64,000 bases of DNA from Halonotius terrestris (GTDB taxonomy: Archaea > Halobacteriota > Halobacteria > Halobacteriales > Haloferacaceae): the NCBI RefSeq assembly GCF_006861665.1, contig NZ_RKLU01000006.1, positions 1-64,000 of the forward strand, written 5' to 3'. Positions 36,201-43,946 of this stretch are shown in pieces. The stretch's first letter is position 1. Each line of letters begins with the position of its first letter. The position numbers and the translations under genes are program-made. The notes below the pieces were generated by a model. It saw only the letters and a list, made by a program, of their open reading frames with translations. It ran no database searches and had not been told where the DNA came from.

Positions 36201-37044
36201 GAGTTTCAACGAGCATCTTTCTACCCTCGGGGGAGAAGCGGATCCAAATAGGTTCGAAGAGTATTACCGACAGCTCGCAGATCTCTCGGTGTCCGAACTT
36301 TCGGAGCTGCACCCGGACAAGCTCTCTGAGGCGGAAACGAAATCCTGTCTGCTCCAACGCCTGGAAGACTACGACGAAATCTATCAGACGTTGAAATACA
36401 TATACGAGGCTGAGTACAGCAAAGAAGAATTTAGAGACCGATTGAAAGAAGCCCCCTCGAGCGTCTGGAAACGAGAGCACAAATTCGGTCTTCACGCGTC
36501 CGTTTCGAACGCCGACGACGACCCAGAGATCACCCACGAGTTGGTGAAATTGGGCAAGACGAACGACCTCGAATGGTTCGTAGCTGACGATGCACTCGAA
36601 ATGAAGAAGTTGGTGACGGACTTGTTGACGCTGGTCGACGGACACGACACAGCTGAACTAACACTGGGCATAGTGACCAAGTCGGACGTCAATCATAAAA
36701 TCAACACGTCGGAAAAATTCGACAAAGTAGATAACGGCGACCACATGCATGTCTCGATGGGCTTGGCGGAATTCGAGCCGGACGGCGGCGACGGTGTCGA
36801 GACACCCGACGGATCCCACAAGATCTGCGTGGCTCCAGGGGTACGAAACGAGTGGGGTGGAGTGCTTCCAGACGAGCTTGAGTCGCTCGTTTCGTTCGCG
36901 AATTCCGGTGGGGAAGCTCGGTGGGAGCTGGACGTAATCCGATTCTCGAATGGATCCAAAGAACTCAAAGTTGGATGGGGGCATATCGAGCCGAGCCCCA
37001 ATTTCTCGACAGAGGTCAGAGAACTGGACTATTACGAGGAATGA
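33232..37044 (+). CDS. Giant phosphoribosyltransferase-domain protein, candidate conflict/defence effector
   Basis: 1270 residues. The N-terminal about 200 residues are a type I phosphoribosyltransferase fold: YVVALSRSGPRLLERA (about 64-79) as the first loop and VVVMDDILIAGTTVWNF (about 110-126) as the PRPP-binding DD...GTT motif. The remaining about 1000 residues are acidic, mostly helical, without recognised catalytic motifs. Phosphoribosyltransferases fused to large helical regions are known in prokaryotic conflict systems (PRTase-CE type); this is a class-level comparison. A membrane/coiled-coil gene follows at 41 bases. The module sits between polB and its replication neighbours. ATG 33232 is used; ATG 33292 (MSSRAIPEPP) is an equally plausible start. 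Confidence 0.7.
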   Translation: MTSRNSFTAEGSAPQTTSNLMSSRAIPEPPSLAPLNNENEDLIEQFRRQIEKLNEYVVAKDPKYVVALSRSGPRLLERAEEEELIDFGDKIVTEKALPYIDDEEIETADVVVMDDILIAGTTVWNFVSELALKYDLDASQLTVVTLAIDSDCQGLFSEEECDRIPANEVDLVLNEETDHMAVPFKTFLSTSVRKRFKFSKDLIHTIATLNKPYDIDYALINAVFSTADFERLKDKYQSKELTTTQQSRRGLRRMSVLVPPKDGLQFHDVVFDGVEPENKINKLRVYFDREAGSVTIAPMYMFSVASSILETDAAFDSEEFGYLNEFVDEWTGHIEDEDERQKCKFRLIWFFVSYLFGVFVEETIFDDEVDIAQSTGPRQHLNYSDLKMVFGEKVSSEILKFIDLHRGDFVSSLSESPAEDQNDETVEFDVELSADFADDPAEIYSKIDDKDYVDEEDPLKGISTVEDGEYEEITSNDDKYIDRISDANNLHSNLAIIFESMYSNIECLAQAASSRFNGHQDYIDCWFPRMIERLDSGFTASELAGILSERTEYDFSSPKELRHFSLAFDVLVDKGEQIPIFTKRESDEGTEWTRAYRHGESAFILYDEFHDMMFYAFREILVTKQKRRALPSLVLEKIGVLLWQTLNDQKHIDDLDNPGHPESIHIKNTFLPYGNTLDVVEDTSDFQEGYEYDEIAMNSSGDNLVKWAKRVDMLEKSEDDDGMYKIAKGASANLSDSMIHLKSSEDNYGFRSNSAQIVQEAESLARALYWVHDKFDKDSADAKYLIGLTSCSDAKSFLHAIQEELRLLLDYRWSNRYHYTDDETRQSNVELFLDKLEDMISERTLDDYMKGDLESRDLLTDKADLKRPTTQLDLKLEAWDEMDDIATDIENNFNERHELRVQTVEGAETVWDLYNATGLPDFLDKVKDRHESHLVPTKTEHFLEFTKDFGEICGEYYSLLREFYDLSYQIKNFDDVNWQATLEDYHEQVASFNEHLSTLGGEADPNRFEEYYRQLADLSVSELSELHPDKLSEAETKSCLLQRLEDYDEIYQTLKYIYEAEYSKEEFRDRLKEAPSSVWKREHKFGLHASVSNADDDPEITHELVKLGKTNDLEWFVADDALEMKKLVTDLLTLVDGHDTAELTLGIVTKSDVNHKINTSEKFDKVDNGDHMHVSMGLAEFEPDGGDGVETPDGSHKICVAPGVRNEWGGVLPDELESLVSFANSGGEARWELDVIRFSNGSKELKVGWGHIEPSPNFSTEVRELDYYEE

Positions 37045-37084
37045 CGGTTTCTAACGCGTCGATGACTCCGAGAGGTGGTTCGAA

Positions 37085-37801
37085 TTGAGTTCGTCTCAGA
37101 ATTTAAAAGACGACGGCGAGGATGGTGACCAATCGGACGTGTTTGTTGCCACTGCGGGCCGGTTTGAAGGGTTTCAGAACGTTTTCAATATTTTTCTCGG
37201 GGCTATCGTACTTTGCTTTACAGCGTACTTGATCTATTTGATTCTCATGGGGCAAACGAGTTCGTTTACTCTGCCTGCAGCCGTTACTGGCTTGGCTACC
37301 GTGTTGTTAGTGTCAATCACATATAGTTATTCGAACGAAACCAAGCGGCTAGTCAACCTCAATCAGAAACGGAACGAAAGAGAAGAAAAACGCAAGCAAG
37401 AACAGATCGAGAATACAAAACGTGCTTTGGCAGAAGAAATTAGTCACGTCGAAGATTGGGACGAAACGCGTCAATACATAATCGAGGAAGGTTATCACGG
37501 TTCGTTGGCACCAACTCAAATCTACGAGAGCGATCCGTGGCGAGCGGGGCAGTTTGACGAAGTTCCCCGAGAAGCCGTCTACAGCTATTACAATTCGCTC
37601 ATCGGCTTGCAGAACGAACTAGAGGGAGTCAGCGACGAGGAATTACTAACCAACGATGTGTTGCAACGCAATCTGAAACAACAACTTGATGAAATATCGC
37701 TGCGGCAACGCGATGCCCTCGACGCTCTAGGTTACGACGATCATGACGACGTCGAAACCGATGAGGAAGTGGAAAAAGCAACAGAAACGGCGACTAATTG
37801 A
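37085..37801 (+). CDS. Membrane protein with coiled coil, partner of the phosphoribosyltransferase protein
   Basis: 238 residues starting with TTG at 37085, supported by GAGGTG seven bases upstream. Two membrane helices (about 33-55, VFNIFLGAIVLCFTAYLIYL; about 63-83, LPAAVTGLATVLLVSITYSY) are followed by a charged coiled coil (about 90-125, LNQKRNEREEKRKQEQIENT) and an acidic helical tail. No family recognised. Close spacing and shared orientation make it the obvious partner; membrane proteins with this plan often serve as anchors or pore-forming effectors. Confidence 0.7.
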   Translation: MSSSQNLKDDGEDGDQSDVFVATAGRFEGFQNVFNIFLGAIVLCFTAYLIYLILMGQTSSFTLPAAVTGLATVLLVSITYSYSNETKRLVNLNQKRNEREEKRKQEQIENTKRALAEEISHVEDWDETRQYIIEEGYHGSLAPTQIYESDPWRAGQFDEVPREAVYSYYNSLIGLQNELEGVSDEELLTNDVLQRNLKQQLDEISLRQRDALDALGYDDHDDVETDEEVEKATETATN

Positions 37802-37921
37802 GGAGCAACTGATTTCGACGAGTACCATTCCGAGCCTCGAATATCGGCCACATTGTACCGTACGAGCAATTCAATACTCCTCTTTTCCGCACATCGATGA
37901 CGACCGTATCTAATTGTGTGA

Positions 37922-38233
37922 TTAAGTCTCACACTCCTTCGTTTCAGCTCCAGATTCTAGCACGTCATCGTGGTCTAACGCCTGTTCTATGTCTTCCAGT
38001 CGTTGTTCGTGCTCATCGAGTCGGCTCTCCTGTTCGAGGTCAATGCTGAGCAGTGCCGACAGAAGGGGATTCTGGTGGTTCAAGAATCCGCTTGCATCAG
38101 CGTGTTCACGGGCGTACTCGAAGAGCCGATCAAATCGTGGTTGATCGCGCCGGCGGAGTGCCCGGCGGAACTCACCCCACCGCTCTTCGATGGCTCGGAG
38201 TGCATCTCGGTATGTCGGATTCGTTCGTCCCAT
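37922..38233 (-). CDS. DUF8156-like small haloarchaeal protein
   Basis: 103 residues from ATG 38233 (MGRTNPTYRDALRAIEERWG). The basic-aromatic helix pair EERWGEFRRALRRRDQPRFD and the HADASGFLNHQNPLLSALLS segment match a conserved small protein found beside polB and RecA-like genes in haloarchaea (DUF8156 by my recognition). It starts two bases after the stop of the upstream gene, so both are one transcript. Function unknown; probably replication or repair related. Confidence 0.75.
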   Translation of the reverse strand: MGRTNPTYRDALRAIEERWGEFRRALRRRDQPRFDRLFEYAREHADASGFLNHQNPLLSALLSIDLEQESRLDEHEQRLEDIEQALDHDDVLESGAETKECET

Positions 38234-38235
38234 CG

Positions 38236-39171
38236 CTATCGCCCTCCCGTTGTCGTCCACGCATCGAGCAGCGGGTCTGCGGTGGCTGCGACCGTCTCAC
38301 CGTCGGCTGTGAGGCCCGTCCCGACGCCCTCTAGAGTCGGCGTCGACGCCGGCGTCGTCGGTTCAACACCAACTTGTGTGGCACGCGCCGCAAGCAGCTG
38401 TCGCCAGTAGGCGAACGTCGTCTGGTAATATGAGCCGTCACCAACGGGATAGACGAGCGTCTCGAAGTCCTCGCCGACGATCCGTGGCCCCATCCGGGTC
38501 TGTGAACACTCCAGGTGGTGATCGGCAGCCGTCCCAACCGGCTCGGTGAATTCGCTTCGTTCGCTTCGCGTAATGAGCACCGGGATGTCGTACCCCTCGG
38601 CGTAGGTCGATAGCCGGGTGAGCGTTCGTGCCTGCAAGGTTTCTGCGTCGGCCTCGCCGAGCGTATCGTCGGCACGGTACTGCGCGTCGACGGCCGGTGC
38701 GACGATGAGGGCGGGTGTGTGTGGTGATGAGTCCTCGCCATGACTCGCTGGGTGTTGACTCCCTGCTCTGGGATCGCTGGTGGACGCTTGAATAGACTGG
38801 TTCACCGCCGTTGGGAGATCACAGACGGTACTGTAGTGCTGGTAGGCAGTGAACCCACGAGCGACATGGATTCTGTTGAGCAATCGTTGACTGGGTGCGA
38901 TCTGGGCAAGTGTCGTCGTGGTCGCATGTCCGTTTGCGTCGACCCAGAAGGCAGGCCCGTCGTGTAGGAGGAGATGATCGAGGACGAGCGACTGTAGAAT
39001 CGGAACGCCGCGGCTCTCCTCGACGTCAAGTAGCGTGATGCCTTCGTTGAGGGATGGCAACAGCATTTCGTCGGTGTTCGGATCGGCCTGATCAGCGAGG
39101 GCCTGATTCCGATCGGCGTCGCGGGTCGGCTGGTCGACCCCCAATCGATTCGAATTTGCGTGGATTGGCAT
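38236..39171 (-). CDS. RecA/RadA-superfamily-like protein, Walker A absent
   Basis: 311 residues. Segments GITLLDVEESRGVPILQSLV, PAFWVDANGHATTTTLAQIA, RIHVARGFTAYQHYSTVCDL, ALIVAPAVDAQYRADDTLGE and IPVLITRSERSEF follow the strand order of RadA/KaiC-like proteins, but no GxxxxGKT is present, so it is probably not an ATPase. In haloarchaea this protein accompanies polB and the DUF8156-like protein, as here, although here the phosphoribosyltransferase module separates it from polB. A role in polymerase-linked repair is inferred from context. Confidence 0.65.
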   Translation of the reverse strand: MPIHANSNRLGVDQPTRDADRNQALADQADPNTDEMLLPSLNEGITLLDVEESRGVPILQSLVLDHLLLHDGPAFWVDANGHATTTTLAQIAPSQRLLNRIHVARGFTAYQHYSTVCDLPTAVNQSIQASTSDPRAGSQHPASHGEDSSPHTPALIVAPAVDAQYRADDTLGEADAETLQARTLTRLSTYAEGYDIPVLITRSERSEFTEPVGTAADHHLECSQTRMGPRIVGEDFETLVYPVGDGSYYQTTFAYWRQLLAARATQVGVEPTTPASTPTLEGVGTGLTADGETVAATADPLLDAWTTTGGR

Positions 39172-39336
39172 ATTCGACTAGTTTTCATTGTCCCCGATAA
39201 GCCGCTGCGTGATACTTCCGCGCTTCAGGGAATGGGACGAGATGGCTGGTGATCCGCCTTCTGTGGCAGAGATTCTGTAGATAATCGACTGTTTCCGAGA
39301 ACGTTTCCAGAAGCGGCCGGAACCTACGCTGATGTC

Positions 39337-39377
39337 TTAACCAACAATATGGGATTTGCGAGCAGTCTGTTGGTTAA
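39337..39377. repeat. Spaced inverted repeat family, copy 7
   Basis: TTAACCAACA (39337-39346) and TGTTGGTTAA (39368-39377), perfect arms, 21-base spacer. It lies 166 bases upstream of the RecA-like gene start, between that gene and the histone-fold gene. Confidence 0.95.
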
Positions 39378-39467
39378 TACACTACAGTCAGTTACGCTGC
39401 TCGAAATTAGTATCCAACCGATCACTGCTATCGGTTTGAGAAATGAATACGAATACGCCGTCCCGGC

Positions 39468-39635
39468 CTACAGGTCTCGTGGCTCGACAGTTTTCCGGTC
39501 GTTTGCCTCGGCTCGTTCGGCAGCCTCGGTGAGCAGTTCAGCGACCTCGTCGTTGACAGCTTCGTAGAAATCCGCTGAAACCGGGTGATCTGCCAGTGCT
39601 TCCTTCACGCCTGATTTGACAATGAGGTCAGTCAT
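39468..39635 (-). CDS. Histone-fold DNA-binding protein (DUF1931/NFYB-like)
   Basis: 55 residues on the minus strand from ATG 39635 to TAG 39468: MTDLIVKSGVKEALADHPVS, then ADFYEAVNDEVAELLTEAAE and RAEANDRKTVEPRDL. The helix-loop-helix spacing and the ending RAEANDRKTVxPRDL are the histone-fold signature of small haloarchaeal proteins. Probably binds DNA as a dimer. A TATA box lies about 29 bases upstream. Relatives are mostly chromosomal; this copy belongs to the replication part of the element. Confidence 0.85.
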   Translation of the reverse strand: MTDLIVKSGVKEALADHPVSADFYEAVNDEVAELLTEAAERAEANDRKTVEPRDL

Positions 39636-39660
39636 TCCAACGTAGAGTTCTCCCCAGCCT

Positions 39661-39668
39661 TATATAAA
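39661..39668 (-). promoter_or_regulatory. TATA box of the histone-fold gene
   Basis: On the minus strand CGTTTATATAAGG, centred about 29 bases before the ATG at 39635, fits a leaderless haloarchaeal promoter. Confidence 0.6.
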
Positions 39669-39669
39669 C

Positions 39670-40065
39670 GTTTGAGGTTCTGAGCTCGTAGATTTGTTAC
39701 CCCAGCAAATGAAAATCGTCCTGTCGAATACTATGGGACTACTTATCCGTCCTATATTTTGATATGAACGCCGTGCAAGATATAGAGGTTGTAGTCAGCA
39801 CGGGAACTACGTTATTTTGGCTCTGTTGAAATCCTATTCTTCAGATATATTCTGGCCTGAAACAGCCGGTCGATGAAAACTGCGAGTTGAGGACTTAGGA
39901 CAGTTGCCTTGCCAGTTCGATACTTGGGATCTCTGGTGTTTTGGGATCACTTAGATCAATTTCACGCTGCGTTTCGAATCTGAGTGTTTAGTAGAAGCCA
40001 ACAATACTGAGTGAACCGTTGAGAAGTGGCGGATATGTCCCTATTTTTCTGTTGGGTCAGGATTC
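39670..40065. other. Gene-free stretch
   Basis: About 395 bases without a convincing gene. GGCTCTGTTGAAATCCT at 39819-39835 has the feel of an insertion-sequence end, but no partner end, target duplication or transposase is visible. Confidence 0.4.
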
Positions 40066-40710
40066 TTAGTCGGTGTAAATACCCAGTTTACGGAGATTGT
40101 GATATAATTTTTTCGTGGCTTCAGGACTGTTGTAGAATAGTCGTCCTAGGATTGACGCGATAACTCCGCCATCGCTGGTCGACTTGATCGCTTCGTATCC
40201 GCGAATAAATCGGTCTTCACCCACTGCGTGGATAGCATCTAGATCAGCAACAGTTTCTTCAGCCCGGTTTAATCCCCACGCGACGAAGGTCAACGTGGCT
40301 CCAAAATAAGCAGCCTCGGTCACAGCCGAGGTTTGAGCACCGAGGGCGGCTCCGAGTCCTGCGTAGAACAACGACACGAGCCCAACTGAGAACCCTGAAA
40401 GGACAAGACCCAACCAAGCACCACGGATGAGCGAGTCCCGCTGTTGGTGGCTCCGTTCATGTTGAATAATTGTTTCTGTAGCCTCACTCGGTAGTCTATC
40501 GAACTGCTCTCGATTCAGAATAATAGTGTCGGCAAACGGGATGTTCTGACCTAACTTCGCCGAATCGTCCGAGAACCAGCATACCTCTATCTCCTCGCCA
40601 TTGCTAAGCTCGACTAATCCCCGTTCTTCGATAGGGGTCCCAGTAAGCCGGGTGAACAGCCTCGTATACCCGTCTTCCAAGCGTTCTGCTAAGTCTTCTA
40701 ATGAAAACAT
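40066..40710 (-). CDS. M48-like membrane metalloprotease
   Basis: About 214 residues from ATG 40710 (MFSLEDLAERLEDGY); a frame to 40791 exists but looks untranslated. IIQHERSHQQRD (about 81-92) contains the zinc-binding HExxH, and EETVADLDAI (about 151-160) supplies the third ligand Glu, as in M48 (HtpX/Ste24) peptidases. Two membrane helices lie between (GAWLGLVLSGFSVGLVSLFY; AAYFGATLTFVAWGL). Probably cleaves membrane proteins. Stand-alone gene. Confidence 0.75.
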   Translation of the reverse strand: MFSLEDLAERLEDGYTRLFTRLTGTPIEERGLVELSNGEEIEVCWFSDDSAKLGQNIPFADTIILNREQFDRLPSEATETIIQHERSHQQRDSLIRGAWLGLVLSGFSVGLVSLFYAGLGAALGAQTSAVTEAAYFGATLTFVAWGLNRAEETVADLDAIHAVGEDRFIRGYEAIKSTSDGGVIASILGRLFYNSPEATKKLYHNLRKLGIYTD

Positions 40711-40998
40711 ACCGCAATCACGACGTGACAAGAAATAAACCTTTCGCTGAAACATATGTACATAGTCTATGACTGGTCTTTTTAGACACACTTTCGGACA
40801 ATCGCCTGTGAACTACCTTTTGACGGAAAGTTCTCTACCCAACGTTTGTTCTCCTACTCAGAGCGATCTACTCTACTCAAATTGGGAGATGATTCTGTGC
40901 GAGATTCGCGCCGTCCATCTTGCACGTCAATCAGTACCAATTCGATGCTCTGACAGTTGATTTACTCAGCTGGGAGAGTCAGAACCATTTGTAGCGGG

Positions 40999-41008
40999 CT
41001 AACCAACA
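40999..41008. repeat. Half site of the spaced inverted repeat family
   Basis: CTAACCAACA (40999-41008) matches the left arm with one change at the first base, but no right arm follows at the expected distance. It may be a decayed copy, since the neighbouring gene is also broken. Confidence 0.5.
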
Positions 41009-41056
41009 AAACTCCCGCCGAGTAGGCCGATACAGCCGGTGATATCTTAGATGAGA

Positions 41057-41460
41057 TGGCTTCCTCGATCGATGAATTACGCAGATTACTGGTTGAATAC
41101 GAAGGTGATATCCACTACGCCGGCGATTGTGAGTTCATTTCTGACTCACAATTTTGAGTTGAGTCGATCTTCAGAACTGACCACTCAACAGTGCTGGAAC
41201 ATGTTTATGTCCCACCCGAAACAGCGCACACTATGCCCACCTCAACGGTATTTGGCCACGCAGAACTGGCCACCGCAGATCTCGTCGTCGACGCCGTCTA
41301 TGAAGGCGGGTCGGCAAACTACCTCTCGGCTGCACCGCTGCCAGATCTGATGGACGTGGGTACCAACGGTGGCTTTCGGCCGAAGCGATCGCCGACACCT
41401 TCGATGACCCACATTGGCCAGATCACCTCGAACCACAAACGTGGATCAAAAGTGTTATAA
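41057..41460 (+). pseudogene. Degraded gene with frameshift
   Basis: The first part reads MASSIDELRRLLVEYEGDIH and ends at a stop after about 33 codons. Protein-like sequence then resumes in another frame (VLEHVYVPPETAHTMPTST, FGHAELATADLVVDAVYEGG, then APLPDLMDVGTNGGFRPK) and fades after about 41,400. Together they look like the N-terminal half of one haloarchaeal protein of unknown function, interrupted by frameshift and truncated. The 3' side runs straight into the AT-rich gene, so acquisition of that gene may have cut it. Confidence 0.55.
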
Positions 41461-41482
41461 ATATATATCAACCTCACAAATA

Positions 41483-42622
41483 CTATATATTTATGAACAA
41501 ATAAAGAAAAATAAACAACTCAAATGTGAATAAAGAGAATATAATCCCTGATTTCGTGAGTTCATAGAACAACTTTTGCACGCGCGAATTCTCATCATAT
41601 TCTAAATAATATAATGATGAAATTCTAATCATATGATATATATCTATAAATTTTTCTTTCCATGTGAATTCTGGGCCATCAGACCATTCCAGAGACGATT
41701 TTGAAGCATCATGTTGTATAGATTTAAAATAACGGAATGAAGAGAATAAAAATATGATTGATAATATGTAAGATAATATAGAAATATTTTGAACAGTCAA
41801 TAGACTTGTTAGGTCTATTGGAGTTATAAAATCAATAGCACGTAGGAAGTCAACAGATAAGTTTGTGAATCCAGATAATTCATTTGGAATGTTATTTATT
41901 GCTAATATATTATATCCAGCCATAACGATATCAGGAGTTAGTCTCCCCACGACGCCGAATATGAACGCAAATATACCATATATAGTTATGTAGTAGAGAT
42001 AATGTGCATTTTTTTCAGAAACAGTAATTCTCTTCGAGTTATATCCTATTGGATATCTTGGAAACTTCACAATATATTTATTTTGTACTCCTTCATCTCG
42101 CAAACTAAACGAGTTCTTTATACTCTGAAGACTTATCCATATTAAGACTCCAAAATTAAATATTATATAAAAATAAGCAACGAGAAAAGATAATAGACTC
42201 AATGATAATAAAGCAGATATGAGGAATGCAAGCAGGCCAACAGGTATTGATATTACTGAAATAGGTTGTCCTATTTGCCTAATAAAATCGAAGGCCAACG
42301 CCCCTACAATAACAAGGAGAAAGTAAACAAAACCTTTTATTAAATATTTGTCTACTGTATTATTAAAACTTCGAAATTTCACCAAGAGATCATCAATACC
42401 ATTGTTAATATTATTTTTAATCCGCTCATTTAGTTCAATATTTTCAGCATTGATCGGTGGGCCAAATATATTAAATACAGATGGTGCCACACTGCAAATC
42501 CATTTGCTGAACCTTTCTGATACACTAGATAATTCTATCAAAAAACTATTTATTAGATTCTTTCGGAAGTGTTTAAGATTCATAATCAGCTTTTCGACTC
42601 TTTTTTCAATCATATGAAACAC
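41483..42622 (-). CDS. AT-rich polytopic membrane protein of foreign composition
   Basis: 379 residues with about six hydrophobic helices (for example GFVYFLLVIVGALAF, VGLLAFLISALLSLSLLSFL, YITIYGIFAFIFGVVGRL, and a C-terminal FSLFTFELFIFLYLFI). It is rich in Ile, Asn, Ser and Phe, unlike typical acidic haloarchaeal proteins. Bases 41,701-41,760 contain only 15 G or C in 60. No family recognised. The gene and its flanks (about 41,450-42,920) form a sharply AT-rich island, pointing to recent transfer from a low-GC source, possibly virus-related. Confidence 0.6.
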   Translation of the reverse strand: MFHMIEKRVEKLIMNLKHFRKNLINSFLIELSSVSERFSKWICSVAPSVFNIFGPPINAENIELNERIKNNINNGIDDLLVKFRSFNNTVDKYLIKGFVYFLLVIVGALAFDFIRQIGQPISVISIPVGLLAFLISALLSLSLLSFLVAYFYIIFNFGVLIWISLQSIKNSFSLRDEGVQNKYIVKFPRYPIGYNSKRITVSEKNAHYLYYITIYGIFAFIFGVVGRLTPDIVMAGYNILAINNIPNELSGFTNLSVDFLRAIDFITPIDLTSLLTVQNISILSYILSIIFLFSSFRYFKSIQHDASKSSLEWSDGPEFTWKEKFIDIYHMIRISSLYYLEYDENSRVQKLFYELTKSGIIFSLFTFELFIFLYLFINI

Positions 42623-42926
42623 AAATCTGAAGGTTAATCTAGTTGCTTCCCACCATTCGCTTTCTATAGCTGATATTCTTATGTTACTTCTTATGCTATT
42701 TCAAGTTCTCGAATAATTAGACCAATTTTATATTGAAATTTTGATAAAACTCCAGAATAACCAATGTGATTGAATCGTTATTCTATTAATCAATATAACT
42801 AAAATAATCAGATTTAAATACAATTTTTATAATTTATTTTATTAGTAAGGCTGTTATTTGAAAATCTAGCAATCTAATATGAAATCTCGATAGCATAGTT
42901 GATTGCTACACGTTTCTGCCCTATAA
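42623..42926. other. AT-rich gap
   Basis: About 300 very AT-rich bases between the membrane-protein gene and the rhomboid gene. No repeat or small gene identified. Confidence 0.4.
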
Positions 42927-43574
42927 TTAATGCAACAGCCCTACGATCAAACCGGTCACTAACCCACCTGTATGACCACCATTGATCCAATCAGGGTGGA
43001 AGAATGGGCCAGTGAACGGATCTAAAACAACCGTAACAGCCGCACTTATCGCCAGTAACAATGCGATCCATTCGAATCCCCTTGGAGGATTTCTGGAGCT
43101 ACAGAACTGCACAATCGCAACACCCGCCATCGCATACACTGTCCCACTGATCCCATACATGGCCACCTGATCAGCTGTAAACGCTGCTATGAAGACTCCA
43201 CCAATCGCGGTCGATAGATAGGCAGTGACAATGACGAAGATTCCAAATTGACGCTTTGAGAAGTGCTGTTCTAGTGGGATTCCCAAGATGGCTAGTCCCC
43301 CGATATTCGTCAGGACATGCCCGAAGCCAGCATGGAGGACGGGCGCAGCGAGCCACGCAATCTCGGGATGGAGCTTGAATGACCCAACTGCCAAAACACG
43401 GATGCTCTGAGTGCCCAAGAGTACAGAGAGAGCAACTTCACCAGCAAAGACGGCGGCCACAATCCAGATCAACGTTAGTGTGACCGGTGCATCAGCTGCC
43501 AGATATTGCTCCTTTGCCTCGCGTGCGGTTTCGCCCAATGGCTCTTGTCGAATGATGTGTGAATGCCAGCTCAT
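42927..43574 (-). CDS. Rhomboid-family intramembrane serine protease
   Basis: 215 residues with about six membrane helices. HVLTNIGGLAILG (about 87-99) carries the oxyanion Asn, YGISGTVYAMAG (about 139-150) the catalytic GxSG Ser, and NGGHTGGLVTGLIVG (about 199-213) the catalytic His. All rhomboid active-site residues are therefore present. It cleaves within membrane segments; the substrate is unknown. Its ATG overlaps the stop of a short upstream frame. Confidence 0.85.
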   Translation of the reverse strand: MSWHSHIIRQEPLGETAREAKEQYLAADAPVTLTLIWIVAAVFAGEVALSVLLGTQSIRVLAVGSFKLHPEIAWLAAPVLHAGFGHVLTNIGGLAILGIPLEQHFSKRQFGIFVIVTAYLSTAIGGVFIAAFTADQVAMYGISGTVYAMAGVAIVQFCSSRNPPRGFEWIALLLAISAAVTVVLDPFTGPFFHPDWINGGHTGGLVTGLIVGLLH

Positions 43575-43813
43575 AGCAACCGATACCCTCCCATGGAGGT
43601 TGGCACAGTGACATCGGCAAACCAGAACCGCTCTAGAGAGACGATGTGGCGGAGTTTTTCAGTGCAGTGTCGTTGGTTACGCTCCTGAACAGCCATGATC
43701 GAGTTGCACCGACTTCGGGCCACCCGCATCCGGCGAGATTTTTTAGATATGGGAAACGCGGTTGGTGATCCGAGACACCTGTATCGAACTGGTCTGTCGG
43801 TTGCACGCATCAT
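43571..43813 (-). CDS. Uncertain short protein overlapping the rhomboid gene
   Basis: An 80-codon frame whose TGA overlaps the rhomboid ATG (ATGA), as in co-translated genes. Its composition is basic and Cys/Arg-rich, atypical for haloarchaea, and may instead reflect an antisense or non-coding frame; a shorter version starts at 43696 (MAVQERNQRHC). No family recognised. Confidence 0.3.
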   Translation of the reverse strand: MMRATDRPVRYRCLGSPTAFPISKKSRRMRVARSRCNSIMAVQERNQRHCTEKLRHIVSLERFWFADVTVPTSMGGYRLL

Positions 43814-43911
43814 ACCCTAAGTCATGACTGGTAGAATCATATAGCCACCAGACCTTTCACGCAAATTATAACTTGCAAGCGGCTTTGCAACCCTGTAGGA
43901 ACCCGTGCAGG

Positions 43912-43927
43912 GGGGTTTGCAAACCCC
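43912..43927. promoter_or_regulatory. 16-base perfect palindrome GGGGTTTGCAAACCCC
   Basis: A perfect palindrome 20 bases before the ATG at 43947, with further TTTGCAA elements just upstream (near 43,884). Located over the probable promoter of the winged-helix membrane protein, it is a likely autoregulatory operator. Confidence 0.55.
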
Positions 43928-43946
43928 TACAATCGGGCGACAGCAT

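Noticed and set aside
37647-37662. CTAACCAACGATG inside the membrane-protein gene as another half site
   Set aside because: It is inside coding sequence, has no right arm at the expected distance and fits the reading frame.
39819-39835. GGCTCTGTTGAAATCCT as a possible insertion-sequence end
   Set aside because: No matching inverted end, target duplication or transposase remnant could be found around it.
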